The notes: generated by a model not told the origin, from the sequence alone. A stretch of 64,000 nucleotides of DNA from VAZQ01 sp963712565 (GCA_963712565.1 CAVQIP010000053.1:62001-126000), one strand, 5' to 3'; positions 9,455 through 19,817 are shown, counted from the stretch's first letter. Program-made: numbers and translations.

Positions 9455-11887
9455 TCACACATCCACGCTCGCGGTGAGCGCGTTCTGTTCGATGAACGCG
9501 CGGCGCGGCTCGACCTTGTCGCCCATGAGTTCGTCGAACATGGTGTTGGCGTCGGCGACATCTTTTACGCCCACCTGCAGGAGCGAACGCGCATTGACGT
9601 CGAGCGTTGTCTCCCAGAGCTGATTTGGGTTCATCTCGCCCAGTCCTTTGTAGCGCTGCAGCGAAAGACCCTTGCGGCCGGCATTGATCACGGCGTCGAA
9701 CAGGCCGACCGGCCCATGAATCGCCACCTGCTCGTCCTTGCGGCGGAACACGCCCGGCCGCCGATAGGCTTCCTGCAACGAGGGGGCATATTCGTCGATC
9801 TTGCGCGCATCGGCCGAGCCCAGCAGGGCTGGATCGATGATGGCGACTTCCTTGACGCCGCGCACGGTGCGCTCGAACTCGAAGCCGACGCCTTCGGTGA
9901 ACTTGCCCTGCCAGCCGCGGTCGGTTTCCTCCGCCAGCACATCGAGCCGCCTGGCGATATAGGGCGCCGCCGCCTTCGCCTTGTCGGGATCGCCGAAAAT
10001 GTCGGAATTGAGCACGCCGAGGATCGCCGCCTGCTCGATGACACGGCGATTGTAGCGGCTGTGCAGCCCATTGAGGACGTTGCGAATGGTGCGCGCGTCC
10101 TCGACCAGCCTGCGCAGGTCTTCGCCGGCGCGATGCTCACCGGAATGGAGCTGCAGCACGGCCTCTTCGAGCCCGGTCTCGATCAGATAATGCTCGAGCG
10201 AGCGCTCGTCCTTGAGATACTGCTCGGATTTGCCGCGCGTCACCTTGTAGAGCGGCGGCTGCGCGATGAAGAGGTGGCCGCGGTCGATGAGCTCGGGCAT
10301 CTGGCGATAGAAGAAGGTGAGCAGCAGCGTGCGGATATGCGCACCGTCCACGTCCGCATCCGTCATGATGACGATCTTGTGGTAGCGCAGCTTGTCGGCG
10401 TTGAACTCGTCGCGTCCGATGCCGGTGCCGAGCGCGGTGATGAGCGTGCCGATCTGCTCGGACGACAGCATCTTCTCGAAGCGCACGCGCTCGACGTTGA
10501 GGATCTTGCCGCGCAGCGGCAGCACCGCCTGGAAGGCGCGGTCGCGGCCCTGCTTGGCGGAGCCGCCCGCGCTGTCGCCCTCGACGATGAACAACTCGGA
10601 CTTGGTCGGATCGCGCTCCTGGCAGTCGGCGAGCTTGCCGGGCAGGGATGAGATATCGAGCGCGCCCTTCCGGCGCGTCAGTTCGCGCGCCTTGCGCGCG
10701 GCCTCGCGGGCGGCGGCGGCCTCGACCACCTTGCCGACGATGACCTTCGCTTCCGACGGGTGCTCCTCGAACCAGTATTGCAGCGCCTCGTTGATCAGGT
10801 TCTCGACCACCGGACGCACCTCGGAGGAAACGAGCTTGTCCTTGGTCTGCGAGGAGAACTTCGGATCCGGCACCTTGCAGGAGAGCACCGCGGTCAGTCC
10901 CTCGCGGCAGTCGTCGCCGGTGAGCGCCACCTTCTCTTTCTGCGCCACGCCCGCCTTGTCGGCGTAGCCGGTAACCTGGCGGGTGAGCGCGCCCCGGAAG
11001 CCGGCGAGGTGGGTGCCGCCGTCGCGTTGCGGGATGGTATTGGTGAAGCAGAGTACGGCCTCATGATAGCTGTCGTTCCACCACAACGCGCATTCGATCG
11101 CGATGCCCTCGCGCTCGGCCTTGATCATGATCGGGGCGGGAATGAGCGGGGTCTTGTTGCGATCGACGTATCTGACGAAGGCCTCGACGCCCCCCTCGTA
11201 ACGCATCTCCTCGCGCTTCTCGACCGCGTGCCGCATGTCGGAGAGCACGATCCGGACACCCGAATTGAGGAAGGCGAGCTCGCGCAGCCTATGCTCCAGG
11301 GTCGCGTAATCGAACTCGGTCATGGTGAAAGTCTGCGGGCTCGGCAGGAAGGTCACCTCGGTGCCGCGCCGGTCGTGGGCGGGGCGGACGACCGACAGCG
11401 GGCTCCGCGCCTCGCCGTCGCGGAACTCCATGAAGTACTCCTGGCCGTCGCGCCAGATGGTGAGCTTGAGCCAGCTCGACAGCGCGTTCACCACCGACAC
11501 GCCCACGCCGTGCAGGCCGCCCGACACCTTGTAGGCGTTTTGGTCGAATTTCCCGCCGGCATGAAGCTGGGTCATGATGACCTCGGCGGCCGAGACCCCC
11601 TCGCCCTTGTGGATGTCGGTCGGGATGCCGCGGCCGTCGTCGCGCACGGTGCAGGAGCCGTCCGGATTGAGGGTGACGACAACCTCGGTGGCGTAGCCCG
11701 CGAGCGCCTCGTCGATGGCGTTGTCGATGACCTCGTAGACCATGTGGTGGAGGCCCGAGCCGTCATCGGTGTCGCCGATATACATGCCCGGCCGCTTGCG
11801 CACCGCGTCGAGGCCCTTGAGGACCTTGATCGAGTCGGAATCGTACTCGGAGGCAAGGGACGCAGGCTGGCGGGCGGGTTGAGCCAT
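9455..11887 (-). CDS. gyrB: DNA gyrase subunit B
   Basis: ATPase subunit of DNA gyrase, 810 residues from the chosen ATG (MAQPARQPASLASEYDSDS), intact. GHKL ATPase motifs: VIDNAIDEALAGY, DDGRGIP, and GLHGVGVSVVNALS. The TOPRIM domain begins with EGDSAGGSAKQGRDR, and the C-terminus has RYKGLGEMNPNQLWETT. An upstream in-frame ATG at 11944 would add 19 residues that do not look like GyrB. It acts with GyrA to introduce negative supercoils. Here it sits last in the minus-strand dnaA-dnaN-recF-(oxidoreductase)-gyrB block. Confidence 0.97.
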   Translation of the reverse strand: MAQPARQPASLASEYDSDSIKVLKGLDAVRKRPGMYIGDTDDGSGLHHMVYEVIDNAIDEALAGYATEVVVTLNPDGSCTVRDDGRGIPTDIHKGEGVSAAEVIMTQLHAGGKFDQNAYKVSGGLHGVGVSVVNALSSWLKLTIWRDGQEYFMEFRDGEARSPLSVVRPAHDRRGTEVTFLPSPQTFTMTEFDYATLEHRLRELAFLNSGVRIVLSDMRHAVEKREEMRYEGGVEAFVRYVDRNKTPLIPAPIMIKAEREGIAIECALWWNDSYHEAVLCFTNTIPQRDGGTHLAGFRGALTRQVTGYADKAGVAQKEKVALTGDDCREGLTAVLSCKVPDPKFSSQTKDKLVSSEVRPVVENLINEALQYWFEEHPSEAKVIVGKVVEAAAAREAARKARELTRRKGALDISSLPGKLADCQERDPTKSELFIVEGDSAGGSAKQGRDRAFQAVLPLRGKILNVERVRFEKMLSSEQIGTLITALGTGIGRDEFNADKLRYHKIVIMTDADVDGAHIRTLLLTFFYRQMPELIDRGHLFIAQPPLYKVTRGKSEQYLKDERSLEHYLIETGLEEAVLQLHSGEHRAGEDLRRLVEDARTIRNVLNGLHSRYNRRVIEQAAILGVLNSDIFGDPDKAKAAAPYIARRLDVLAEETDRGWQGKFTEGVGFEFERTVRGVKEVAIIDPALLGSADARKIDEYAPSLQEAYRRPGVFRRKDEQVAIHGPVGLFDAVINAGRKGLSLQRYKGLGEMNPNQLWETTLDVNARSLLQVGVKDVADANTMFDELMGDKVEPRRAFIEQNALTASVDV

Positions 11888-12334
11888 GGCGGACTTTCGG
11901 ATCGAGTGCGAAAAATGCGGAATCGAAGAGCCTTGGTTTGGCACGAAAAATGGGTGCCGTACAGGACAAACTGACTGCAGCTAATATATTGATTTGTCGA
12001 CAAATTTAAAGGTCCGGGAGGGGGAAAAAACCGGTCCGAAAATCGCCGCGCAAAAGGCCGGATTGTTAACGCGGGCGCGCTCCGGCGACAGGCGCCGAGC
12101 CGTGCCGGAAGCCCCCTCGTGGAGGCGCATCTTCGCTGCGATCGCGACCGCTGGCGCGGCGCCGAACGTTGGCGCGCGGCGTCGAGGCGACGCAGGCTGC
12201 CGGCGCGGTGGCCCGCTACAGGCGCGCCTCAAGGCGCGCGGGGCGAGGGCCGAAGGCAGGAAACGCCCGGCGCGAAATCGCTCGCGTCGGATCGCGGTTT
12301 TCGCTCCCAACGCTTGGCGGCTTCGCGGGCCCCG
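11888..12334. other. Intergenic gap upstream of gyrB
   Basis: 447 bp with no supportable gene. The part next to gyrB (about 11940-12010) is AT-richer and holds a 14-bp palindrome (separate entry); it should carry the gyrB promoter. The part next to the oxidoreductase stop is GC-rich and includes a 7-bp stem (GCGCGCC - TCAA - GGCGCGC) at 12222-12239 that could be a weak terminator without a T tract. Confidence 0.5.
11992..12005. promoter_or_regulatory. 14-bp perfect palindrome upstream of gyrB
   Basis: ATTTGTCGACAAAT is its own reverse complement and lies about 105 bp before the gyrB ATG, in the AT-rich part of the gap, beside CTAATATATTG. The symmetry and position suit an operator for a dimeric regulator. 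No regulator is identified and no other copy was noticed. Confidence 0.4.
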
Positions 12335-13316
12335 CTACGCGATCCTGACCACGATGTTGCCCAACGCCTGGCCGGCCTCGACCGCTTCGTGCGCGGCGAC
12401 GATGTCGCCGAGATCGAACGTCTGCGCCACGTTGTGGATGAGTTCGCCGCTTTCGAGCATGCGCGTGATGTCGGCGGTTGCGCGCGCACGCTCCTCCGGC
12501 GGCATCAGGTAAACGAGGAAGAACTTCAGCGTGATGCTGTTCTGGAGCAGAAACTGGAACGGGATCGACGCTTCCGGCGCACCGCTGCCATAGATCGCGA
12601 CCACCCCGTTGGGCGCGAGCACGTTCGGCAACAGCCGCGCATTGGCGGCGAGATCGACCTCGATCACCGCGTCCACGCCGCGGTTTCCGGTGACCGCCAT
12701 GATCCGCTCGCCGACGTTCTCGCGCTTGTAGTCGACGACATGGTCGGCGCCGGCCCGACGCGCGATCTCGGCCTTGGCCGACGAGCTCACGGTGGTGATG
12801 ACGGTGGCCTTGCGCTGCTTCGCGAATTGGATGGCGTAATGGCCCACGGCGCCGGCGCCGGCGGCGATGAGCACGGTCGAGCCTTGCCTGGCGCCGGTGA
12901 GCAGCACGGCCTGATAGCCGGTATAGGCCGGAATGCCGAGGCAGGCTCCGGCCTCCATGCTGACGGCGGCGGGGAGCGGCACGGCCTGCTCCGATGGCAG
13001 CACGATCCATTCGGCGGCGGTGCCGAACGGCGCGCCGCCATTGCCCGTTCCAAACCCAGACCCGCTCGCCCACGCGCGCCGGCGAAACGCCTTCACCCAC
13101 CGCGTCGATCTCGCCGGCGCCGTCGCTGTGCGGGATCACGCGCGGGAAGGCGATCTTGCGCGTCAGGCCGGCGCGGCTCTTGACGTCGGAAGGATTGACT
13201 CCGGAGGCGAGCAGGCGGACGCGCACCTCGCCGCGCCCGGGCCGCGGCGTCTCCACCTCCGCGACCCGCAATACCTCGCGGGCCGATCCGTTCGCCTCGT
13301 AATAGGCAGCGCGCAT
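12335..13316 (-). CDS. Quinone oxidoreductase / zinc-type alcohol dehydrogenase family (one frameshift)
   Basis: MDR-superfamily NADPH-dependent oxidoreductase, ~326 residues after correction. N-terminal GroES-like domain (RVLRVAEVETPRPGRGEVRVRL then GVNPSDVK); nucleotide-binding motif AAGAGAVGHYAIQFAKQ; C-terminus with IPFQFLLQNSITLKFFLVY typical of NADPH:quinone reductases. The catalytic-zinc cysteines are absent, in keeping with the QOR subgroup. One extra base in the run at 13044-13046 shifts the frame (expected VWNGNGGAPFG). The ATG at 13316 shares its A with the recF TGA (TGATG), so it is probably co-translated with recF. Its location between recF and gyrB is unusual compared with the bare dnaN-recF-gyrB order. 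Confidence 0.88.
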
Positions 13317-14486
13317 CACGAACCTCGTTTTCTGATTTGATTTCCGATTCGCTTTCCAACTTGGCCGGGGCTGACCTCGAGCATGTCCGCCTTCGCTTCG
13401 ATCTCCACGAAGGCGGCGGCATCGGCGCCGGTCATCCAGGCCTGCGCGCCGAGCTTGTCGAGCTCATCATAGAGCGCGGCGCGGCGCGACGGGTCGAGAT
13501 GCGCGACAACCTCGTCGAGCAGCAGGACCGGCGCGACGCCCGACATGTCGGCAAGCAGCCCGGCATGGGCCAGCACCAGGCCGATGAGCAGCGCCTTCTG
13601 CTCGCCGGTCGAGGCCTCGGCGGCGGCGATGTTCTTGCCGGCATGGATCACGGTCAGGTCGCTGAGGTGCGGCCCGTCGAGCGTGCGGCCGGCGGCGGCA
13701 TCGCGCGGACGATTGTCGCGCAGCACCGCGCGATAGCGGTCTTCGACCTCGACCGCGGGGTGAAGCGGCACCAGCCGTTCCATCCAGCCCTCGAGCGCGA
13801 TCTCGGCGGCGGGGAACGCCTGCGCCGGGTTCCTGCGGGCGGCCAGCGCCGCCTGCAGCCGGCTGACCGTTTCCACCCGCAGCGCCGTCACCGCGATCGC
13901 GAGCTCCGCGGTTTCGTGCTCGACGGCGTCGAGCCAGTGCGGATCGGGACGGGGGTCTTCGAGCAGGCGGTTGCGCGAGCGCAGCGCGCGTTCGAGCGCA
14001 TTGACGCGTGTCATGTGCTCGGCGTCGACGGCCAGCACCAGGCGGTCGAGAAAGCGGCGGCGCTCGGAGGCCGGGCCGCTGAACAAGCCGTCCATCGCCG
14101 GCACCAGCCAGACGACGCGCAGATGATCGGCGAAGGCCGACGCGGATGGGACCGGCTCGCGATCGATGCGGCATTTGCGCACGACCGCCGCGTCCTCGGT
14201 CGCCGGCGGCTCGATTCCGGTCCCGAGCGTCGCCAAGCCCGAGCGCGCCTTCCACGTCGGCCGATACCGCCCAGGAGCCGTCGCCTTCGGAAAAGGCGAC
14301 ATCTTCGAGCGTGGCGCGCCGCAGCCCGCGTCCGGGCGCCAGAAACGAGATGGCCTCGATGAGGTTGGTCTTGCCGGCGCCGTTCGGTCCCACCAGCACC
14401 ACCGGCCCGGCGCCGACATCGATCTGCGCGGCGTGATAGCTGCGGAAATTCGTCAGGGTCAGACGGCGGATGCGGGCGAAGGCCAT
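13316..14486 (-). CDS. recF: DNA replication/repair protein RecF (one frameshift)
   Basis: Gap-repair SMC-like ATPase, ~389 residues after correction. N-terminal RIRRLTLTNFRSYHAAQID, Walker A GPNGAGKTNLIEAIS, and C-terminal signature/Walker B region STGEQKALLIGLVLAHA and PVLLLDEVVAHLD. One extra base in the run at 14238-14240 breaks the frame at EGALGLATLGTG. It loads RecA at gaps with RecO/RecR. It lies between dnaN (about 100 bp away) and the oxidoreductase gene, with which it shares one base. Confidence 0.95.
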
Positions 14487-14587
14487 GAGCGATGAATGGA
14501 CGGCGAAGCACGGACGACGGAGGAGATGGCGCGGAGACCGAGCCCGTCAAGCATTCTGTCGGCGGCCGTCCGTCGACGGGCGTCCGA

Positions 14588-15707
14588 TCACACCCGCATC
14601 GGCATCAGCACGTAGAGCGCGCCCTTGGTGTCGCGGTCCTGGATCAGGGTCGGGGAACCCGGATCGGCGAGCTTGAGCACCGCGGCTTCGCCTTCGAGCT
14701 GGGCCGCGATGTCGAGCAGATAGCGGGAATTGAAGCCGATATCGAGCGGCTCGGCGCCGTATTCGACTTCGATCTCCTCGGTCGCGCTGCCGGAATCCGG
14801 ATTGGTGACCGACAGCATCAGCTTGCCGTTGGTCAGCGACAGCTTGACCGCCCGGCCGCGCTCGCTCGAGACCGTGGAGACGCGGTCGACCGCCTGCTCG
14901 AACTCCTTCTTGTCGACGGTCAGCTCCTTGTCGTTGCCGACCGGGATGACGCGGGCGTAGTCAGGAAAGGTGCCGTCGATCAGCTTGGAGGTGAGCACGG
15001 TCTCGCCGAGCGTGAAACGGATCTTGCCCTGCGACAGCTCGACGGTGATTTCGGCCTCGTTGTCCTCGATCAGGCGCTGCATTTCGCCGACGGTCTTGCG
15101 CGGCACGATGATGCCGGGCATGCCGGCGGCGCCCGGCGGGCAGCGGTAGCTCGAACTGCGCCAGGCGGTGCCCGTCGGTGGCGACCGCGCGCAGCGTCGG
15201 CGCCTTGTTGGTGCCGGCGGTGTGGAGATAGATGCCGTTGAGGTAGTAGCGCGTCTCCTCGGTCGAGATCGCGAACTGGGTCTTGTCGATCAGCCGCTTG
15301 AGGTCGGCGGCCGCGAGCTTGAAGGTGTGCGTCATCTCGCCGGCCGCGAGATCGGGAAAGTCGCTCTCCGGCAGCGTCTGCAGGGTGAAGCGGGAGCGGC
15401 CGGCCCGGATCGCCAGCACCGCGCGGTCGCCGGAAGCTTCGAGCACGATCTGCGCACCCTCGGGGAGCTTGCGCACGATCTCGTAGAACATGTGCGCCGG
15501 CACGGTGGTCGAGCCGCTCGGGCCGACCTCGGCGGCGATCGTCTCCGTTACCTCGAGGTCGAGGTCGGTGGCCTTGAACGCAAGCTTCGATTTCTCCGCC
15601 CTGATCAGCACGTTGGCGAGAATCGGAATCGTGTTGCGCCGCTCGACTACGCGATGGACATGGCCGAGCGACTTCAACAGCGCTGCGCGTTCGACGGTGA
15701 CTTTCAT
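14588..15707 (-). CDS. dnaN: DNA polymerase III sliding clamp (one frameshift)
   Basis: Beta clamp, ~372 residues after correction. Starts MKVTVERAALLKSLGHVHRVVERRNTIPIL (given in part), the conserved DnaN N-terminus; internal motifs RYYLNGIYLH and ATDGHRLAQFELP; C-terminus GALYVLMPMRV is the classic clamp ending. One extra base in the run at 15132-15134 shifts the frame (expected LPAGAAGMPGIIVPRKT). A frameshift in an essential gene argues for consensus error. It holds the replicase on DNA and follows dnaA by about 140 bp. Confidence 0.96.
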
Positions 15708-15848
15708 TTTTCGACCCGCCTGCTCGCGTGGAAAAGCTCGAGGGGGTAAGGAAAGTGGCGCTTGGGGGCGGTTTTCGCAAGGGCAATGGCGGGCATGCCG
15801 ACACTTACCCAACGGATTTGGCAGGAGTTCCGACCCGACCCCGCAGGT

Positions 15849-17280
15849 TCACTCCTGCAATTGCCGCTTCAGCAGCTCGATCTCTTCGGCAAGCGCGGTG
15901 TCGGTGTTCACGAGATTTTCGATCTTGCGCACGGCGTGCAGCACGGTGGTGTGGTCACGCCCGCCGAAGCGCCGTCCGATCTCCGGCAGCGAGCGCAGCG
16001 TCAGCGTCTTGGCCAGATACATCGCCACCTGCCTCGGACGCACGACATTGGCGGTGCGCCGCGATGACAACAGGTCGGCGCGGCTCACGTTGTATTGCCG
16101 GGCGACCACGCGCTGGATGTCTTCGATCTTGACGCGCTTGGGTTCTTGCGGGCGGATCAGGTCGCGCACCTCGCGCTCGGCCATTTCGAGCGTCACCGGC
16201 TGGCCGGTGAGCTTGCTGTGGGCGAGCAGCCGGTTGAGCGCGCCTTCGAGATCGCGGCCATTGTGGGTCACCGTCTTGGCGATGAAGACAAGCACCGGCG
16301 CTGGAACATCGAAGCCGGGATGATGCAGCCTGGCTGCCGCGGCCCGGCATTGCAGGATTTCCAGGCGCAGCTCCTCGCCCAGCGATCCCATCTCGACCAC
16401 GAGCCCGCCGGCCAGCCGCGAGCGCACGCGCTCGTCCAGGCTTTCGAGATCGGACAGGCGGCCGGTCGGCCGCGATCACGACCTGGCGGCCGGCGTCGAT
16501 CAGGGCGTTGAGGGTGTGGCAGAACTCGGCCTGGGTCGACTTGCCCTGCAGGAATTGCAGGTCATCGATCACCAGGACGTCGATGGTCCGCAGCGCTTCC
16601 TTGAACGCCAGCGCGTTCTGCGCCCGCAGCGCGGCCACGAAGCCGTACATGAATTTTTCGGCGGTGAGATAGAGCACCTTGCGCTCAGCCGTGGCGTTAC
16701 CGGCCCAGGCGAGAGATTGCAGCAGATGGGTCTTGCCCAGGCCGACCCCGGCGTGGATGTAGAGCGGGTTGAACATGACGGCCTCGCCCCGTTTCCCCTG
16801 CGCGACCTGCTTGGCGGCGGCATGGGCGAGCGTGTTGGAGCGTCCGACGACGAAGGTATCGAAGGTCAGGCGCGGGTCGAGCGGCGAACCGCCGAGCGCC
16901 TCGTGCACGGCCGAAATCGGTCCCCCCGTGGGACGCAGATCGGCGCCATTGGCCTTGACCTCGCGCAGCTCGCGCGGTCCCGCCGGCATCTCGATCGGCT
17001 TGCTCTTCGGCGGCAAGGTGCGGATCACGGCCGAGCGCACCGTGAGCTCGATGCGCGAGAAACTGGGTTGCTCGGCCTGCCAGCAGGCCAGCACGCGCTC
17101 GGCATAATGGGATTGGATCCAGCTCTTGAGGAAGCGCGTGGGGACGGACAACTTGACGGTATCTCCCTCGCTGCCGTCGAGCTCCATGCGCGCGAACCAG
17201 CTCGAGTAGACGTCGTCACCGACTTCGGCGCGAAGGCGATCCTTCACCCGCGTCCAGCGCTCCTGATCCATGCTCGTCAT
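15849..17280 (-). CDS. dnaA: Chromosomal replication initiator DnaA (one frameshift)
   Basis: Origin-binding AAA+ ATPase, ~476 residues after correction. Domain I at residues 1-90; Walker A GVGLGKTH at 178-185; Walker B VLVIDD at 235-240; the domain IV helix-turn-helix includes RRFGGRDHTTVLHA. The start MTSMDQERW was chosen by resemblance to rhizobial DnaA; an ATG three codons later is possible. One extra base near 16457-16458 breaks the frame, with the expected reading AADRPLSDLESLDERVRSRL. It lies upstream of dnaN and recF on the same strand, and a long non-coding region precedes it. Confidence 0.96.
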
Positions 17281-18363
17281 CCTTGCGTGTCTCTGGCCTG
17301 GTCGGCTCAAACAGAGGGGGTCGAACGCGGACTGAAACGCGACACTTCCGGACGCCCGTTAGGGCCGACGCGAGGTGACAGGACGCAGGAACGGAGGCGG
17401 TGGGAGGAGTGGCCGCAGCCTCGGGGCCGCGGAGTGGGAAGGGGTAGCCGCCGACGGATTGCGGAGGCGGGCGAACTCTCAGCGCGGGGGCGGTGCCGGC
17501 CCGCGCGCAGCAATCACCAAATATCGCAACAGGCTGTTGGCGCGCCGCCCGATCGCGCCAGCAGGGGATGCGTTGACCCGCCTTGTTGTCATGAAACCCC
17601 CCTGTCCATCGCCGCCGCTCTTGGTGAGGGCTATGCACGCGTTCAGACTTTGCGAAGTATTTTTGGCCTGCTCCGCGTCGTCGACGCCTACAACCTCAAC
17701 GCCACGAAGCTTAGGCTTAAATCCACGTACGCCACGTCTGGACTAAATCGAAGTTGAGGTGGGGAACGACTGGACATGACTCACCCGTTCTCATCTTCGA
17801 TGAGCTCGAATACGAACCTTTTACTGAAAACCGCCGGTGGCCCAGCGGCAAATTGAAAATAGCACGGCCTCGTACCCCTGCAACGCCCCGCGAACGTAAA
17901 GCAGCGCGCGCTCGCCGCTCGCGCGTTGCTGGAAGGCGCTCGCTTGGGCGCGAAACGCTGTCATAATATTTTGAATTAACTTACATATTCGCGCGTGGGC
18001 GGCGGCGTGCTGAGCGCCGGTGCGCGGCGGTGATTTTGATCGCAGAGGACTCGGCGCGGACAGGCGAAATTGCCCGAAATCAAAGTCCTGTTTCTTGCTT
18101 GCCCTGTAAGCCGTTCTGCAAACAGATATTTCTTTGAGCGGAAACCTAGGGTAGCCCCCGCCCCAAACGCATCGGCCAGCGCGCGTGCATGTTCGCACTA
18201 GCCGAACGTACAAGCGCTCGCGCCATTATCGCCACTGCATGTGAAACTTGTGCGACGAGGCGCACAAGTTTCCAAACAATCCAAAGCAATTGAGTTGGCG
18301 GCGGTCCGTGCCGTCGTGTTCGCGCGTGCGCGCTCGCCAATGCGGGCGCGCGCGGTGGAATCT
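17281..18363. other. Non-coding region dnaA-rpsT, possible origin region
   Basis: About 1.08 kb with no supportable gene on either strand. It contains the dnaA promoter by necessity. At 17961-17990, 25 of 30 bases are A or T in an otherwise GC-rich stretch, a candidate unwinding element. A 12-bp inverted repeat lies at 18243-18272. I found no canonical TTATCCACA DnaA box; the nearest resemblance, TTATCGCCA at about 18226, has two mismatches. Alphaproteobacterial origins are often near hemE and not beside dnaA, so origin status is only a possibility. Confidence 0.35.
18243..18272. repeat. 12-bp inverted repeat downstream of rpsT
   Basis: Arms GAAACTTGTGCG and CGCACAAGTTTC are exact complements around a 6-base ACGAGG loop. 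It lies about 90 bp beyond the rpsT stop on the rpsT strand. There is no T tract on either side, so it is not a standard terminator; an RNA-stabilising stem, a protein site in the replication region, or a factor-dependent terminator are alternatives. Confidence 0.6.
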
Positions 18364-18648
18364 TTACGGCCGCGCCGGCGAGCTATTGCCGAGCTTGGCG
18401 ACCCTATGACTCAAGCGCGAGACTTTGCGGCTCGCCGCGTTGGGATGCACGACGCCTTTCTGCGCCGACCGCATGATCACCGGCTCGGCCTCTTTCAGCG
18501 CGGCAAGTGCCTGGGCGCGGTCGCCGGTCGCGATCGCCTCCTCGACCTTGCGTACGAAACTGCGCAGTTTCGAGCGTCGCCCCTTGTTGATCTCGGTGCG
18601 CCGCGCGATTTTGCGGGTGGCCTTGCGGGCGGAACTGGTATTAGCCAT
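18364..18648 (-). CDS. rpsT: 30S ribosomal protein S20
   Basis: 94 residues, intact, highly basic. MANTSSARKATRKIARRTEINK is the S20 N-terminus, and the C-terminal NAASRKVSRLSHRVAKL is equally typical. It is an early-binding protein of the 30S body that contacts 16S rRNA. rpsT next to dnaA is a recurrent arrangement in Hyphomicrobiales and supports the lineage call. About 240 bp of non-coding sequence precedes it and should contain its promoter. Confidence 0.96.
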   Translation of the reverse strand: MANTSSARKATRKIARRTEINKGRRSKLRSFVRKVEEAIATGDRAQALAALKEAEPVIMRSAQKGVVHPNAASRKVSRLSHRVAKLGNSSPARP

Positions 18649-18887
18649 GCCTGTTCTCGTTCTGCGGGCCTGCGTGCGGCCCGCTCATGGTCGTGCGGCT
18701 CGAGTCGTAAAAAGCGAGCGGCGGCGAGAGCTTCGCCGCCAACGCGAGCCGCTTATAGTCGGCTCGCCCGCAAGCGTCAACGGCACGCTGCCGATACGCC
18801 CGACCGGGGCGGCCTGGCCGCCCACCGGGCCGCTGCCTTCCACGAGCAGGCGAGGCCACGCGGCGAGCGCCCGCCGGTGTGATCCGG

Positions 18888-19817
18888 TCATCCGACTTGG
18901 GCACTTTTCGCGCCGATCTGCGGCCGCTGCGAGTTCTGCGCCCGCAGGCGGTCATAGGCCGCCGCCACCGCCGCCCGTTCCCCGGCGGAGAAGGCGCTCA
19001 GCGGCGGCTGCACCCGCGCCCAGGCCGCATCACGGTGGATATGCGCGATCAGCGCCTTCACTCCTGGAACGAGTTGCTTGCCGTCGAACAGCTTGCGGAT
19101 GGACACCGCGACGTCGAGCGCATCCGCATCGCCATTGCGCCAGGCCTGCGCGCACAGGTCGGCGTTGAGATTGGCCGTGGCGGAGATGCAACCGGCGAAG
19201 CCGCCCGAGCGTGCTTCCATCAGCACCGCTTCGGTCGAGGGGAACACTCGGAAATCCGCCGCCACCGTCGCCGCCTCGCGCGCATAGGCCATGTCGCCCG
19301 AGGAGTTCTTCAAGCCGGCAATCCGCGCGCCGAAGGCAGTGCGCAGGCGCTTGACCAGCTTGACATGCCACGGCAGGCCGGATTGCGCGGGGAAGTGATA
19401 AAGATAAATCGGGATCGGGTTGCCGGCAGTTGCAGCCACGATCGTCTCGACATAGGCCACTAGCCCGTCGTCCGGCACGCCCTTGTAGTAGAATGGTGGC
19501 AGGACCAGCGCCGCCGCGAAGCCGAGCTGCGCCGCATGCCGCGTCAACGCGACCGCATCGGCGACCGACGCCGCGCCGGTGCCGACCATGAGGCGGTCCA
19601 GCGGCAGGCCGGCCTCGCGGTAAGCCGTCATCACGCGCTTGCGCTGCTCGAGCGAGAACGAGGTGGCCTCGCCGGTGGTGCCGAGTACGTTCAGTCCATC
19701 GCATCCATTGGCAAGCAGAAAGCGCGCAAGCCCAGCCGAGCGCGCACAGTCCGGTTCACCCTTCTCGTCGACGGCAGTCGCAATCGCCGCGATCACTCCC
19801 TGCAGCCTGCTGGTCAT
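18888..19817 (-). CDS. Dihydrodipicolinate synthase / N-acetylneuraminate lyase family protein
   Basis: Class I aldolase of the DHDPS/NAL superfamily, 309 residues. GTTGEATSFS (pyruvate carboxylate binding) at residues 47-56, catalytic tyrosine Y140 in IYLYHFP, and Schiff-base lysine K170 in AGLKNSSGD. The divergent C-terminus and the neighbours (malic enzyme, no lysine genes) suggest a catabolic lyase for a keto-acid or sugar acid and not lysine biosynthesis, but the substrate is open. It lies 84 bp downstream of maeB on the same strand. Confidence 0.88.
   Translation of the reverse strand: MTSRLQGVIAAIATAVDEKGEPDCARSAGLARFLLANGCDGLNVLGTTGEATSFSLEQRKRVMTAYREAGLPLDRLMVGTGAASVADAVALTRHAAQLGFAAALVLPPFYYKGVPDDGLVAYVETIVAATAGNPIPIYLYHFPAQSGLPWHVKLVKRLRTAFGARIAGLKNSSGDMAYAREAATVAADFRVFPSTEAVLMEARSGGFAGCISATANLNADLCAQAWRNGDADALDVAVSIRKLFDGKQLVPGVKALIAHIHRDAAWARVQPPLSAFSAGERAAVAAAYDRLRAQNSQRPQIGAKSAQVG

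Noticed and set aside
15849..17280. Programmed frameshifting in dnaA, dnaN or recF
   Set aside because: No slippery sequence or stimulating stem was seen, several genes share the same kind of one-base excess, and their products do not need frameshifting.
18225..18234. DnaA box TTATCGCCA
   Set aside because: Two mismatches from the consensus and no second box nearby; not reported as a site.
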